DNA of 64,000 bases from Antarcticimicrobium sediminis (GTDB taxonomy: Bacteria > Pseudomonadota > Alphaproteobacteria > Rhodobacterales > Rhodobacteraceae), in the NCBI RefSeq assembly GCF_004348975.1, contig NZ_SMFP01000017.1, positions 1 to 64,000 on the forward strand, read 5' to 3'. Shown here one piece after another: positions 8,979-17,592 of this stretch (position 1 is the stretch's first letter; every line of letters starts with the position of its first letter). The notes under the pieces are model-generated. The model was not told where the DNA came from and did not search any database. It saw only the letters and a program-made list of their open reading frames with translations. A program made the position numbers and the translations under genes.

Positions 8979-9685
8979 TATGTCATGGCCGCGCCGCCAT
9001 TGGCGCCAAGGCATTGCCCGGTAAACAGGGTGGCGCCTGACCCGGCCAGAAAGACCACCGCTGCGGCCACTTCTTCGGGGCGGCCAATGCGGCCAAGGGG
9101 GTTGTTGGTTTCCAGGGCCTTGCCCTCGGGGCTGAGATTTTCGAAATCCAGTAGGGGTGTATCGGTGGGGCCCGGCGCGACGGCATTCACCAGAATGCGC
9201 GGGGCCAGTTCGCGCGCCCACGAGCGGGTGACGCCCAGCATCGCCGCCTTGGTGCCGGCATAGACCGAGCCACCCGCGCGCCCCAGATAGGCCAGTTCCG
9301 AAACGATATTAATGATGCGCCCGCCCTCGGGCAGATGCGCCAACACCTCGCGCGCGACCAGCATGGGCGCGCGCAGATTGATGGCCGTCATCCGGTCGAT
9401 ATGATCGGCGCTGAGATTTTCCAAGGAGCGTTCCTCGAAAATGCCCGCGTTATTGACCAGAATGTCGATACCACCCAAGCGCTGCGCCGCGTCCTGCACG
9501 GCGGCCTTGATCTGCGCCTCATCGATCAGGTCACAGGGCAGGATCGCGATCTCGCCCTCGGCAGCGGTCAGATCAAGCCCGATCACTTCGGCCCCGGCTT
9601 CCTGCAGCGCGAGGGCGATGGCCCGCCCGATCCCGCTGGCGGCCCCCGTGACCAATGCGCGTTTGCCCTTCAACGGTGTCACCAT
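8978..9685 (-). CDS. SDR-family NAD(P)-dependent oxidoreductase
   Basis: A classical short-chain dehydrogenase of 235 residues. It has the cofactor motif TGAASGIG (14-21), NNAG, the catalytic Ser in NIVSELAYLG and YAGTK with catalytic Tyr and Lys. The C-terminal FTGQCLGANGG is typical of the FabG-like group. The start overlaps the previous SDR by 7 nt. Substrate unknown; the surrounding creatininase, ureohydrolase and transporter genes suggest oxidation of a product of the imported compound. Confidence 0.85.
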   Translation of the reverse strand: MVTPLKGKRALVTGAASGIGRAIALALQEAGAEVIGLDLTAAEGEIAILPCDLIDEAQIKAAVQDAAQRLGGIDILVNNAGIFEERSLENLSADHIDRMTAINLRAPMLVAREVLAHLPEGGRIINIVSELAYLGRAGGSVYAGTKAAMLGVTRSWARELAPRILVNAVAPGPTDTPLLDFENLSPEGKALETNNPLGRIGRPEEVAAAVVFLAGSGATLFTGQCLGANGGAAMT

Positions 9686-10434
9686 GGCACCTCTCCTCGA
9701 TCAACGCCAAGTGACTGGCCGGTGATATTGGCCGCCATGTCAGAGGCAAGAAACAGATAGGTCTGGGCCATGTCGGGGGGCTCCATCAGGCCCGGCAGCG
9801 CCTGACCTGCAACGATGCGGTCCAGCAGCAGGGCCTCGTCTTCGCCGTCCTCTGCCGCGATCCGCCCGAGCGAGCGCATCGAGGCCTCGGTGCGCACCCA
9901 GCCCGGACAAACCGCATTCACCCGAATGCCACGCGGGCCCAACTCGCGCGCCCAGGTCTTGGTCAGCCCGATAATCGCATGTTTTGAGGCGACATAAGCG
10001 CCAAAGCCCGGCTCGGCCACGCGCCCCCAGATGGAGGACGTGTTCACGATCGCCCCGCCGGCGCCCATGCGTTGCAGCGCCAAAGTCGTGACCAGGGCGG
10101 TGCCGTTGATGTTGATGTCGATAACCCGGCGGAACGCCTCGGTGACGGCGTCAGACCCATCGCTGATGGGGGTCATCAGTTCGAGCCCGGCATTGTTGAT
10201 CAAAACGTCGATTGTTTCGAGCGGCGCCAAGGCCGCGGCGATCTGCTTCTTGTCGGTGATATCGGCCTGCGCCGATGTCGCACCCAACTCGGCTGCGCGA
10301 TCATGGATCGCCGTATCATCCGCAATCAGGTGAAGCCGCGCGCCCGCCTGCGCAAAGCCCTGTGCCACACCAAACCCGATGCCCCGGCTGGAGCCGGTAA
10401 TGACAACGTTGCGATCGTTGAAAGAAATGGCCAT
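9679..10434 (-). CDS. SDR-family oxidoreductase (second paralogue)
   Basis: The 251-residue classical SDR has TGSSRGIG (14-21), NNAG, Ser in NTSSIWGR, and YVASK. It ends with ITGQSLGVDRGEVPW. The ATG overlaps the stop of the ABC ATPase by one base (TGATG). Two adjacent non-identical SDRs in one uptake operon usually act in sequence or on stereoisomers; which applies here cannot be seen. Confidence 0.85.
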   Translation of the reverse strand: MAISFNDRNVVITGSSRGIGFGVAQGFAQAGARLHLIADDTAIHDRAAELGATSAQADITDKKQIAAALAPLETIDVLINNAGLELMTPISDGSDAVTEAFRRVIDININGTALVTTLALQRMGAGGAIVNTSSIWGRVAEPGFGAYVASKHAIIGLTKTWARELGPRGIRVNAVCPGWVRTEASMRSLGRIAAEDGEDEALLLDRIVAGQALPGLMEPPDMAQTYLFLASDMAANITGQSLGVDRGEVPW

Positions 10435-11219
10435 CAGTGTTGCCCCTCTTCACGCATCATCCGCATGATCTTGCGTTCGATGTCGATATACCCCGGGCAT
10501 TCGAGCAGTTCTTCCTTGTTGCGGATGCGTTTTGCCGGTTTGAATTCGGGGATGATCTCTTCCTTGATCCGGCCCGGATGGCTGGAAAGAAAGACGATCT
10601 TGTCGGCCAGAAAAATGGCCTCTTCGATGTCATGGGTGACGATGATCATCGTCGTTCCCGAGGCCTCGGCGACCTCAATCATCAACTCCTGCATCTGCCA
10701 ACGCGTTTCGGCATCAAGCGCGCCGAAGGGCTCGTCCATCAGCAATACTTCGGGCGCATTCGCCAAGGTCCGCGCAATCGCCACGCGCTGACGCATCCCG
10801 CCCGAAAGCTGGGACGGATAGGTGTCGATGAATTTCGACAACCCGACAAGGCCGATGAAATGCGCTGCGCGTTCGCGCCGTTCCTTGGCCGGGACGCCGT
10901 TGATCTTCATCCCGAATTCGACATTCTTGCCAACCGACATCCAGTCAAACGACGTGTAAGCCTGAAAGACCATCCCGCGTTCACGCGCCGGGCCATCAAT
11001 CTGCGCCCCCTTCAGCGCGATCGTGCCACTGCTTTGCGCCTCAAGCCCCGCGATCATCCGCAGAATGGTTGATTTTCCGCTGCCAGATGGCCCCAGAAGG
11101 ACACAGATCGAACCCTTCTCAACCGCGAACGAAACGTCATCGACAGCCGTGAGCGACCGTCCCTTGGACAAGGCGAAGGTTTTCGAGACGTTGTTAATTT
11201 GAAGCAAGTGTTGAGACAT
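10434..11219 (-). CDS. ABC transporter ATPase, NitT/TauT/SsuB type
   Basis: The 261-residue ATPase carries Walker A GPSGSGKST, a Q-loop, the signature LSGGMRQR, Walker B VLLMDEPFGALD and the H-loop ITHD. LSGGMRQR and DEPFGALD are characteristic of the nitrate/sulfonate/taurine family (SsuB, TauB, NrtD). It overlaps its neighbours by one base on each side. It powers the permease encoded immediately upstream. Confidence 0.9.
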   Translation of the reverse strand: MSQHLLQINNVSKTFALSKGRSLTAVDDVSFAVEKGSICVLLGPSGSGKSTILRMIAGLEAQSSGTIALKGAQIDGPARERGMVFQAYTSFDWMSVGKNVEFGMKINGVPAKERRERAAHFIGLVGLSKFIDTYPSQLSGGMRQRVAIARTLANAPEVLLMDEPFGALDAETRWQMQELMIEVAEASGTTMIIVTHDIEEAIFLADKIVFLSSHPGRIKEEIIPEFKPAKRIRNKEELLECPGYIDIERKIMRMMREEGQH

Positions 11220-12034
11220 CAGCGCACCTCTTGCAGATAGGGAAAGAGGCGGCGGTGCAAGATCGCGAAGACCTTGTCAAAGATCAGCCCCATAACACCG
11301 ATGACGATGATGCCGGACAGGATCTCGTCGGTGTGCAGAAAGCGCCGTGCGCGCATCATCATCGCTCCGATGCCGGTGGTCGACGCGACGATCTCGGCGA
11401 TCACCAGATAGGTCCAGACCACGGCCAACATCTGGCGCATCGCGGTCAGGATATTGGGGGCAACGGCGGGCAGCATCACTCCGAACACGGTGGCCCACCG
11501 TCCTGCGCCCAGCGTCAAAGCCGTTTCAATCAGCTCCTTGCGGATTTCTTTTGTGTGATCCGCGATCAAGGTGATGAGAAAGAAGATCACCCCAAGAAAG
11601 AGCAGCGCCAGCTTTGGGGCCTCGCCAGTGCCAAACCACATCAGCAGGATCGGGATAAACGAGGGGGCGGGCAGATAGCGCCAGGCTGAAACGAACGGTG
11701 CCAAGATCGCGTCCACCGCCGGAAAGGCCCCCATCGCCACCCCGAGCGGGATGGCCACGAGGCAAGCCAGCGTGAACGAGACAAGCACGCGCATCATCGA
11801 GATCAGCACATCGCTGCCAAAACCGTTTGCGAACAGGCGCACAGTCGCACCAAGGACATCGCCCGGTGCCGGAACGAGAAGCGGGTTCACCCAGTGCAAA
11901 CTGGTGGCGAGGATCCAGATGCCGAAAAACACGACCCAAACCCCAATCGCCGAGATCAGCATCTGGCGTCGTGGAACGGAGACACGCACCTGCAAGAATT
12001 TGGGCTTGCGCCCGGTCGAAATCTTCTGCCGCAT
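11219..12034 (-). CDS. ABC transporter permease, NitT/TauT/SsuC type
   Basis: The 271-residue protein has about six hydrophobic segments and the EAA-like loop (ETALTLGAGRWATVFGVMLPA) that contacts the ATPase, as in SsuC/TauC. A basic N-terminus precedes the first membrane span. It is cotranscribed with the binding protein (63-nt gap containing a hairpin) and overlaps the ATPase gene by one base. Confidence 0.9.
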   Translation of the reverse strand: MRQKISTGRKPKFLQVRVSVPRRQMLISAIGVWVVFFGIWILATSLHWVNPLLVPAPGDVLGATVRLFANGFGSDVLISMMRVLVSFTLACLVAIPLGVAMGAFPAVDAILAPFVSAWRYLPAPSFIPILLMWFGTGEAPKLALLFLGVIFFLITLIADHTKEIRKELIETALTLGAGRWATVFGVMLPAVAPNILTAMRQMLAVVWTYLVIAEIVASTTGIGAMMMRARRFLHTDEILSGIIVIGVMGLIFDKVFAILHRRLFPYLQEVR

Positions 12035-12053
12035 GGGGGGGCTCCCGCAAGGG

Positions 12054-12075
12054 CCCCTCGACCAAAGCCGAGGGG
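12054..12075 (-). promoter_or_regulatory. Intercistronic hairpin after the binding-protein gene
   Basis: CCCCTCG (12054-12060) pairs with CGAGGGG (12069-12075). It lies between the binding-protein and permease genes. Such stems often protect the binding-protein message or attenuate the downstream genes. Confidence 0.4.
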
Positions 12076-12097
12076 TGTTTTGATTGAAGCGCGAAGG

Positions 12098-13159
12098 TTA
12101 CTCAACCGCCTGGAAGGACTGGCGATAGCCGGATTTGACCAAGTCGCCCATCAAGGAGCAGTCAATGCCGGCAGCCGGGTCGATCGTGTTCTTCATCAGG
12201 CCAAGCTTGATCCACCATTCGTTGGTCAGCGCCACCGAACCGGCCATCGAGCCATTGGGCAACCCAAAGGGCGGTTCCCCTTCAAGAACGCCACAGGTGC
12301 GCGCGGATTCATCGAAATCAAACATGTAGATGCCGCCCGCAAGGCTTTTGCCATTGGTGCCAATCACCGAGGCCACGTCCGAAGCCGGCCATTGCAAATA
12401 GTCGGCGATCATCTGGTTGGTCTCTTCGACATTCGCGTGCCAGTAGGCACGGGCATCCCACTCTGCCTTGAGTACGGCCAATGCCGCGGGACGGTTCTTG
12501 GCGATGAAGTCTTTGTTCATGAAAAGTGAATCCATGAATATGCCGGTCTTGAGCATTTCCGGATCCGTGGTGTCGACGATGGACGCGGTGCCAGGCGCGG
12601 CCTCGATCACCTTCGAGATCCAAGGCTCATACATATAGGCCGCCGCGAGGCCGCCCGACAGCATCGGACCCACTGCCTCGTCCGCATTGAGGTTCACCCA
12701 ATCCACATCACCCGGTGCAATTCCCGCACGGTCCAGCCACAACCCCATCAGCAATTGGCCGATATAGGCCTGCGGTGCGGCGACCTTTTTGCCCTTGATC
12801 GTTTCGGGCGTCATTCCAGCAGCGAGGACCACGTGATCAACGCCGTAAGAGGGGTTGAGATAGGCAACATTAACCTCATTGAGACCCGAATCCACGGCCA
12901 CCGGGATGTAGTCTGCCGTGCAGCCATAGACATCGATCTGCCCCGTCGCGAGCGCCGCATGCCCGCCGAGCGGATCTTCGAAGTTCACGATATTCAAGTC
13001 ATAGTCGGGGACCAGGTTCTTCTGTTTGGCTACGTCAAACATCGCATAGCCGGGCCAGGACACACAGATCCCGACATTGATGGTTTCATTGGCCTGCGCA
13101 GCAGCAGCGCCGCCCAACACGGCGCCGGCGATTGACAGGGCGAAGGTGAGTTTACGCAT
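12098..13159 (-). CDS. ABC transporter substrate-binding protein, NMT1/TauA-like
   Basis: The 353-residue protein has a Sec signal peptide (cleavage after AAAQA, about residue 23) followed by INVGICVSWPGYAMFDVAKQ, the start of an NMT1/TauA/SsuA-like fold. VNLNADEAVGPMLSGGLAAAYMYEPW is the typical ligand-dependent domain. It is the first gene of the seven-gene minus-strand operon, with GGAG upstream of the ATG. Periplasmic. The ligand is unknown; the catabolic genes suggest creatinine or another guanidino compound, and members of this family are also known to bind nitrate, sulfonates, pyrimidine precursors and guanidine. Confidence 0.85.
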   Translation of the reverse strand: MRKLTFALSIAGAVLGGAAAAQANETINVGICVSWPGYAMFDVAKQKNLVPDYDLNIVNFEDPLGGHAALATGQIDVYGCTADYIPVAVDSGLNEVNVAYLNPSYGVDHVVLAAGMTPETIKGKKVAAPQAYIGQLLMGLWLDRAGIAPGDVDWVNLNADEAVGPMLSGGLAAAYMYEPWISKVIEAAPGTASIVDTTDPEMLKTGIFMDSLFMNKDFIAKNRPAALAVLKAEWDARAYWHANVEETNQMIADYLQWPASDVASVIGTNGKSLAGGIYMFDFDESARTCGVLEGEPPFGLPNGSMAGSVALTNEWWIKLGLMKNTIDPAAGIDCSLMGDLVKSGYRQSFQAVE

Positions 13160-13207
13160 GATCAGCTCCCAGATGCGGTTACACGAAAAAATATACGGAA
13201 CAAAAAC

Positions 13208-13241
13208 TTTTAGTCCACTAAAAATTTTATACCGCTAAAAT
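13208..13241. promoter_or_regulatory. Tandem palindromic operator between transporter operon and TetR gene
   Basis: Two 16-bp sites, TTTTAGTCCACTAAAA (13208-13223) and TTTTATACCGCTAAAA (13225-13240), sit 17 bp apart in the divergent intergenic region. The first is a perfect inverted repeat with a CC centre. Both fit TTTTANNCCNCTAAAA. Position and symmetry fit binding by the adjacent TetR protein, probably controlling both directions. Confidence 0.6.
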
Positions 13242-13281
13242 TATTGTTGCATTCCCCACCGCAGACCCCGAGAATGCCCCC

Positions 13282-13911
13282 ATGGAAGGATCTCAAACAT
13301 TGAGCCTGCGCGAGCGGCAAAAAGAGGGTAGGCGCGCACGTATCATCGCTGCGGCGAAAAGCCTTTTCGTCGAGGCTGGCCTGGGCAACATCACCATCGA
13401 AGCCATTGCCGAGATTGCCGGGGTCTCAAGCGTCACGGTGCATAATTACTATGGCACCAAATCAGGCGTGCTGCTTGCGCTGGTCGCCGAAAGCGACCGC
13501 GAGCTGCTTGAAACGCTGGATGAAGACCTGTCGCACCAGCCCAAGGATTCGATCGATCTGTTGCTGCGGTTTTTTACGATCGTCTGCGACCACACGCTGA
13601 CCCATCTTGACAAGTCGGTGTGGCGGCAGGTCATTTCGGCGTCGGTCGATGGCGACGAACCCCGCTTCAACAAGCTTTATCGAGAGCTTGATTACAGATT
13701 GGCCTCGGTTCTGATCCGTGAAATCGAACTGTTGAAGGCGGCGGGAAAACTCTCAGAAAGCGCCAATTCCACGCATCTCGGTTGGGCCATGTTCAACTTG
13801 CAGAACGCCCGTTTTGTCGAATTCATCGCCAACGACAGCAAGACCCGGGATCAAGCCTTGCACGATCTGCGCAATGATTTGCTGGCTTTGTCGACCCTCG
13901 TCCACAGCTAA
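13282..13911 (+). CDS. TetR-family transcriptional regulator
   Basis: The 209-residue protein has an N-terminal TetR helix-turn-helix (RIIAAAKSLFVEAGLGNITI, then IAGVSSVTVHNYYGTKSGVL) and an all-helical C-terminal ligand domain. It is divergent from the creatininase/transporter operon and separated from it by 122 bp that contain two matching palindromes, so it very likely regulates that operon. The inducer would be the imported compound or a product; this is inference. Confidence 0.85.
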   Translation: MEGSQTLSLRERQKEGRRARIIAAAKSLFVEAGLGNITIEAIAEIAGVSSVTVHNYYGTKSGVLLALVAESDRELLETLDEDLSHQPKDSIDLLLRFFTIVCDHTLTHLDKSVWRQVISASVDGDEPRFNKLYRELDYRLASVLIREIELLKAAGKLSESANSTHLGWAMFNLQNARFVEFIANDSKTRDQALHDLRNDLLALSTLVHS

Positions 13912-14157
13912 GGTTGCGTCACGATCCAAGGCGCGGCCCAGAACTGCGGGGTTTTGTTCCGTCGTGCGAAAACCTTGACGCTTTCATGTGATTTCGCGCC
14001 TTTCCCAGCCGGGAAACCGGACCGGAAACCGCCTGCCTCAAACGATTCCGTTTGCAGGGGCAGATCAGCAGCGGCACACCCCGCGTCATCGCCATTCTCT
14101 TCTGAACGTCCCGACTGAATTCGGACGAAAGACCACCAAGGCAAGCGTGTGAACGAA

Positions 14158-14190
14158 ACCAAACCGCGACAGCTCCAGTCGCGGTTTGGT
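14158..14190. terminator. Bidirectional terminator hairpin between convergent genes
   Basis: ACCAAACCGCGAC (14158-14170) pairs perfectly over 13 bp with 14178-14190, with a 7-nt loop. It lies between the ends of the TetR gene (+) and the aldo/keto reductase gene (-). The rest of 13912-14227 shows no gene. Confidence 0.6.
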
Positions 14191-14227
14191 CGAGAGCCTT
14201 CAGATCAGACTGCCCAGAATTTACGCA

Positions 14228-15241
14228 TTATCCAAAGGAAACGGAACGACCTTCGATCGGATGGTGTGGATCCACTGGACCAAGACTGGATCCCTTGCCC
14301 GGCGAAACGAGGGTGTCGAAAAAGCTCTCATCCTCCTCGCTCCAGGGACATTCCAGTGCGGCAAGGCCGTCTTCCCATTGCGACATCGTCCGGGGGCCAA
14401 CCAGCGTACTGGTGACAAAGCTGTTCTTCATGACCCATTGCTGGGCGACGTGGGCCGGTTTGCGACCGGTCGAGTCCGCATGATCGGCGAGCTTGGCCGC
14501 TATTTCCAGGGACTCAGGCCGCCATTCGGCCTGCAGCATGCGCGGATCCGCACGCGCCGCCCGTGTGCCTTCTTTCGGGGTTTCCCCAGCGCGATATTTG
14601 CCGGTCAGGATGCCACGGGCCAGCGGGCTATAGCAGACCGTGCCGATACCATAGTATCGGGTGGCCGGGAAATGCTCGACCTCGGTTTCCCGATTGACAA
14701 GGTTGTAAAGGGGCTGACTGGCGACAGGGCCGGGTATCCCCGCAGCACGGGCCAGGCTGATCGTTTCCGAAAGGCGCCACGCCTTGAAGTTGGACACCGC
14801 GAAATATCCGATCTTGCCCTCTCGAATGAGGTCGCCAAACGTTAGGACCATCTCCTCAAGTGAGCCGCCGACATCGGCCTTGTGCATATAGAGAATGTCG
14901 ATGAAATCCGTACCAAGGCGCTTGAGCGAGTGTTCGACACCTTCGCGAATCCATTTCCGGGACATGCCTGACTGGTTCGGTCCGGATCCTACCGGATTAC
15001 CGACTTTGGTGGCCAGAACCCAGTGGTCGCGCTCTGCGCTGATGGCGCGTCCGACGACCCGTTCACTTTCGCCGCCATTGTATATATCCGCTGTGTCGAT
15101 AAAGTTCACACCGGCATCGCGGGCGGCATGAATGATATTGACCGAGGTGGATTCATCTGTCGCGCCTCCGAACATCATCGTGCCCAGACAAATGGGCGAG
15201 ACTTTCAGCCCGCTCCGTCCGAGATATCTGTAGTCCATCAT
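14228..15241 (-). CDS. Aldo/keto reductase
   Basis: The 337-residue protein is an NADPH-dependent aldo/keto reductase. It has the N-terminal strand MDYRYLGRSGLKVSPICLGT, catalytic Asp/Tyr in DTADIYNGG, catalytic Lys in VLATKVG, and His in ILYMHK, in the usual tetrad order. Near the end, VGPRTMSQWED matches the cofactor-binding C-terminal region. AAGGA precedes the ATG. It lies 23 nt after a RidA gene on the same strand, so the two form a small operon. Confidence 0.9.
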   Translation of the reverse strand: MMDYRYLGRSGLKVSPICLGTMMFGGATDESTSVNIIHAARDAGVNFIDTADIYNGGESERVVGRAISAERDHWVLATKVGNPVGSGPNQSGMSRKWIREGVEHSLKRLGTDFIDILYMHKADVGGSLEEMVLTFGDLIREGKIGYFAVSNFKAWRLSETISLARAAGIPGPVASQPLYNLVNRETEVEHFPATRYYGIGTVCYSPLARGILTGKYRAGETPKEGTRAARADPRMLQAEWRPESLEIAAKLADHADSTGRKPAHVAQQWVMKNSFVTSTLVGPRTMSQWEDGLAALECPWSEEDESFFDTLVSPGKGSSLGPVDPHHPIEGRSVSFG

Positions 15242-15264
15242 TGTTCCTTGACCTTCTGTGCCGC

Positions 15265-15666
15265 CTAGGACGTGAACACGGCTGTTGTTGCGATTTCAAC
15301 CAAGAATTCCGGATGCACCAAATCAAGCTTCACGCAGAACCGGGCTGGTTGAAGATCGAGGAAATAACTTGCGTAAATCTCGTTGAACGCGTGATAATCG
15401 TCCAAGTCGCGCAAGAATATCTGGTTCATCACGACGTCGTCCATGCTGGTACCTGCGCTTTCGAGCCCGACCTTGATGCTGTCCAGAATCCGCTTGGTTT
15501 GCACCTCGATATCTCCTTGGCTGACGATGTGACCGTCCTGCGGACCAGTGGGCAACATGCCTGCAACACAGACGGGATCACCCGCTTTGATCCCCCAATT
15601 GAGATGATTGAGTCCGGTTGCGGTTTTGCCAATGACCCTGCCGTCCGGGTGGATAGCCTGTTTCAT
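15265..15666 (-). CDS. RidA/YjgF/UK114-family protein
   Basis: The 133-residue protein fits the RidA family, which hydrolyses reactive enamine/imine intermediates or plays related roles. Visible marks are VCVAGMLPTG, the conserved Arg in QPARFCVKLDLVHP and the Glu in VEIATTAVF near the C-terminus. The start at 15666 is preceded by AAGGAGACGGT; the upstream Met is not needed. Cotranscribed with the aldo/keto reductase. Its neighbours do not show the substrate. Confidence 0.85.
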   Translation of the reverse strand: MKQAIHPDGRVIGKTATGLNHLNWGIKAGDPVCVAGMLPTGPQDGHIVSQGDIEVQTKRILDSIKVGLESAGTSMDDVVMNQIFLRDLDDYHAFNEIYASYFLDLQPARFCVKLDLVHPEFLVEIATTAVFTS

Positions 15667-15709
15667 ACCGTCTCCTTGAAACTTATATCGAACCCGAGAC
15701 TGATCCATT

Positions 15710-16510
15710 TCATGCGTGCATCTCAGCCAACAGCACGGGGGATATGCCGGCGCGAAGAGTGTCTGACGTCAGCGCGGTGACGGCCACCGCGGCAGCCAAA
15801 TTGGCTTCTGCACTGCGCACGTCGGGGCGATTGCGCAAAAGATCCGCAGGAATGCCGCTCCGCAGCCCGCGCAGTGTGGGCAATTGCGCCGCCCCTTTTT
15901 GCATCTGGGTCATGATCCTGGCGGCAGGTTCGTTCAGCAGCGTTGCAATGGCGTAAACATTCGCGTCAAACAGCGCCGCATATTGGGGGAGGGCCGCGCG
16001 CGCAGTGGACAGCAAAGCCTGTGCTTCGGCGACCTCGTATTCTGTTGCCGCACCGGCCTCATACTGGCCGCGCGTAATATCGACAGTTTCTTTGCGCGTG
16101 TTGATGGTATCGCGCGTCAGCGCCAGCACCTCTTGGTAATAGCGCGCATCCGAATAGGATGAGAGCAGTTCCGCCAACCACGCAAGCCGCACTGTTTCGG
16201 CCTCGGCGCGCGCTGCGGTCAGGGAGGCCACCGCGCTTTTGCGCTCGCGCTGGATGGCGCCAAACAGGTCAATGACAAAAGACGCTCCCAATTCACTAGA
16301 GCCGACTGTGCTGGTGCCATGATCTCGTCGCCGCCGGACCGCTCAAGCGATCCCGACAGCGAACCGGCCAGTGCGGAATTCACGCCGGTTTTGCGCACTT
16401 CAGCCTAGGCTTGGCGGATCGTTTCCGTTGCCGCCATCGCATCAAGGTTCTGCGTCAAGCCCCGCATCACCAATCGGTTGACGTTATAGCTCTGCCACCG
16501 CGTCTCTTGG
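15710..16510 (-). pseudogene. NodT/TolC-type outer-membrane efflux protein, decayed
   Basis: The minus strand reads an RND efflux outer-membrane factor in pieces. An N-terminal part (WQSYNVNRLVMRGLTQNLD, then ATETIRQA) meets an in-frame TAG at 16405-16407. The reading goes on in the same frame (AEVRKTGVNSALAGSLSGS) and then shifts frame near 16290 into SFVIDLFGAIQRERKSA, a long helical part (EVLALTRDTINTRKETVDI) and NRPDVRSAEANLAAA. The C-terminus is degenerate and cut. No partner pump or membrane-fusion gene is present. It is dead. Confidence 0.7.
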
Positions 16511-16610
16511 GCGATGGCCCCAACGGTCTCTGCGTTGCTGCCTCCAAAGCTGTGTTTGCATGAGCGGGGGTCTCGTCCGAAGAGGCGGGGCCTCAACACG
16601 GAGATCCAGA

Positions 16611-16787
16611 ATGATCCTCAAACACATGACCATATTGGTCACCGTTGCCGCGCTTCTCGCCCCTGTGGCCTCTTCTGCCCAACCCGTTCCGGCGCCTGCG
16701 CCACACCCGCTGCCCGATGCGGCTGGCCCTCGCGGGCTGGAATTGGGCCTCTCGCTTGTCGCAGGTGCGTTGGCGCACAAGCACTGA
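16611..16787 (+). CDS. Possible small secreted peptide or truncated gene start
   Basis: A 58-residue frame starts MILKHMTILVTVAALLAPVASSAQ, a plausible signal peptide, and continues with a Pro/Ala-rich stretch ending LVAGALAHKH. It could be the surviving 5' end of a lost exported-protein gene opposite the dead efflux gene. No homology is recognised and the ribosome site is weak. Confidence 0.3.
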   Translation: MILKHMTILVTVAALLAPVASSAQPVPAPAPHPLPDAAGPRGLELGLSLVAGALAHKH

Positions 16788-16880
16788 CATGCAATCTACC
16801 ATCCTTGACTGCGGCCCCTGCGGGAACCGACAACTCCTCCCGATCCCACCCCAAGCTTCAGGCCCGGGGCGGGGAAGGCG

Positions 16881-17558
16881 TTACGCGTTGACGTAGTTGC
16901 TTGGGAACAGGGCGCGAAGCGATGCCTCGTCGCCCGGGGTTTTGAAGGTTTCGCCTTTGCCCATCTGTTGCGCCTTTTCGACCGCAGGGCGCGCATTGAT
17001 CGCCTTGAACCAACGGTCAACTTCGGGGAATTGCGCCAGACCTTCGCCGCCCAGAACGCGATCACCACGGATGGCCCAGCCCCAGGCCGAAATATCAGCG
17101 ATGGAATAGCTGTCGCCCACGATGAACTCGCGCCCTTTCAGATGGTCGTTGAGCACCTGATAGTGGCGTTCCGTTTCGCGCATGTAGCGATTTTTCGCAT
17201 AGGGAATGTCTTCCGGGGCGGTGTGGTGGAAGTGAACGCTTTGCCCTGAAAACGGCCCAAGACCCGAGGCAATGAACATCAACCACGACAGCATCGCACC
17301 GCGATCTTCCGGCGCGCCACCCAATTGTCCGGTTTTATCGGCCAGGTAAATCAGGATCGCCGTGCTGTCGAACACGACAGTGCCATCATCCTCTATCGCC
17401 GGCACTTTGCCGTTCGGGTTGATCGCACGAAAGTCCGGCGTGTGTTGTTGCCCCTCGGCGGTGTCAACGGGCACCAGTTCAAAGGGCAGATCGGTCTCGG
17501 CCAGAAACAAGGCGATCTTCAGCGGGTTCGGGGTTGGGTGATAGTAGAATTTCAGCAT
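16881..17558 (-). CDS. Glutathione S-transferase, YfcG-like
   Basis: The 225-residue protein opens with a thioredoxin-fold domain (MLKFYYHPTPNPLKIALFLAE), has the cis-Pro segment NGKVPAIEDDG and the glutathione-binding FDSTAILIYLADKTG. The C-terminal helical domain includes GLGPFSGQSVHFHHTAP, close to bacterial YfcG (nu-class) enzymes, which act as disulfide-bond reductases. The start at 17558 avoids overlap with the upstream gene and has AGGA before it. It forms an operon with the yghU-like gene 35 nt upstream. Confidence 0.85.
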   Translation of the reverse strand: MLKFYYHPTPNPLKIALFLAETDLPFELVPVDTAEGQQHTPDFRAINPNGKVPAIEDDGTVVFDSTAILIYLADKTGQLGGAPEDRGAMLSWLMFIASGLGPFSGQSVHFHHTAPEDIPYAKNRYMRETERHYQVLNDHLKGREFIVGDSYSIADISAWGWAIRGDRVLGGEGLAQFPEVDRWFKAINARPAVEKAQQMGKGETFKTPGDEASLRALFPSNYVNA

Positions 17559-17592
17559 TTCATGGTCCTGTTGGTTTGGGGAAACAGAGGGC

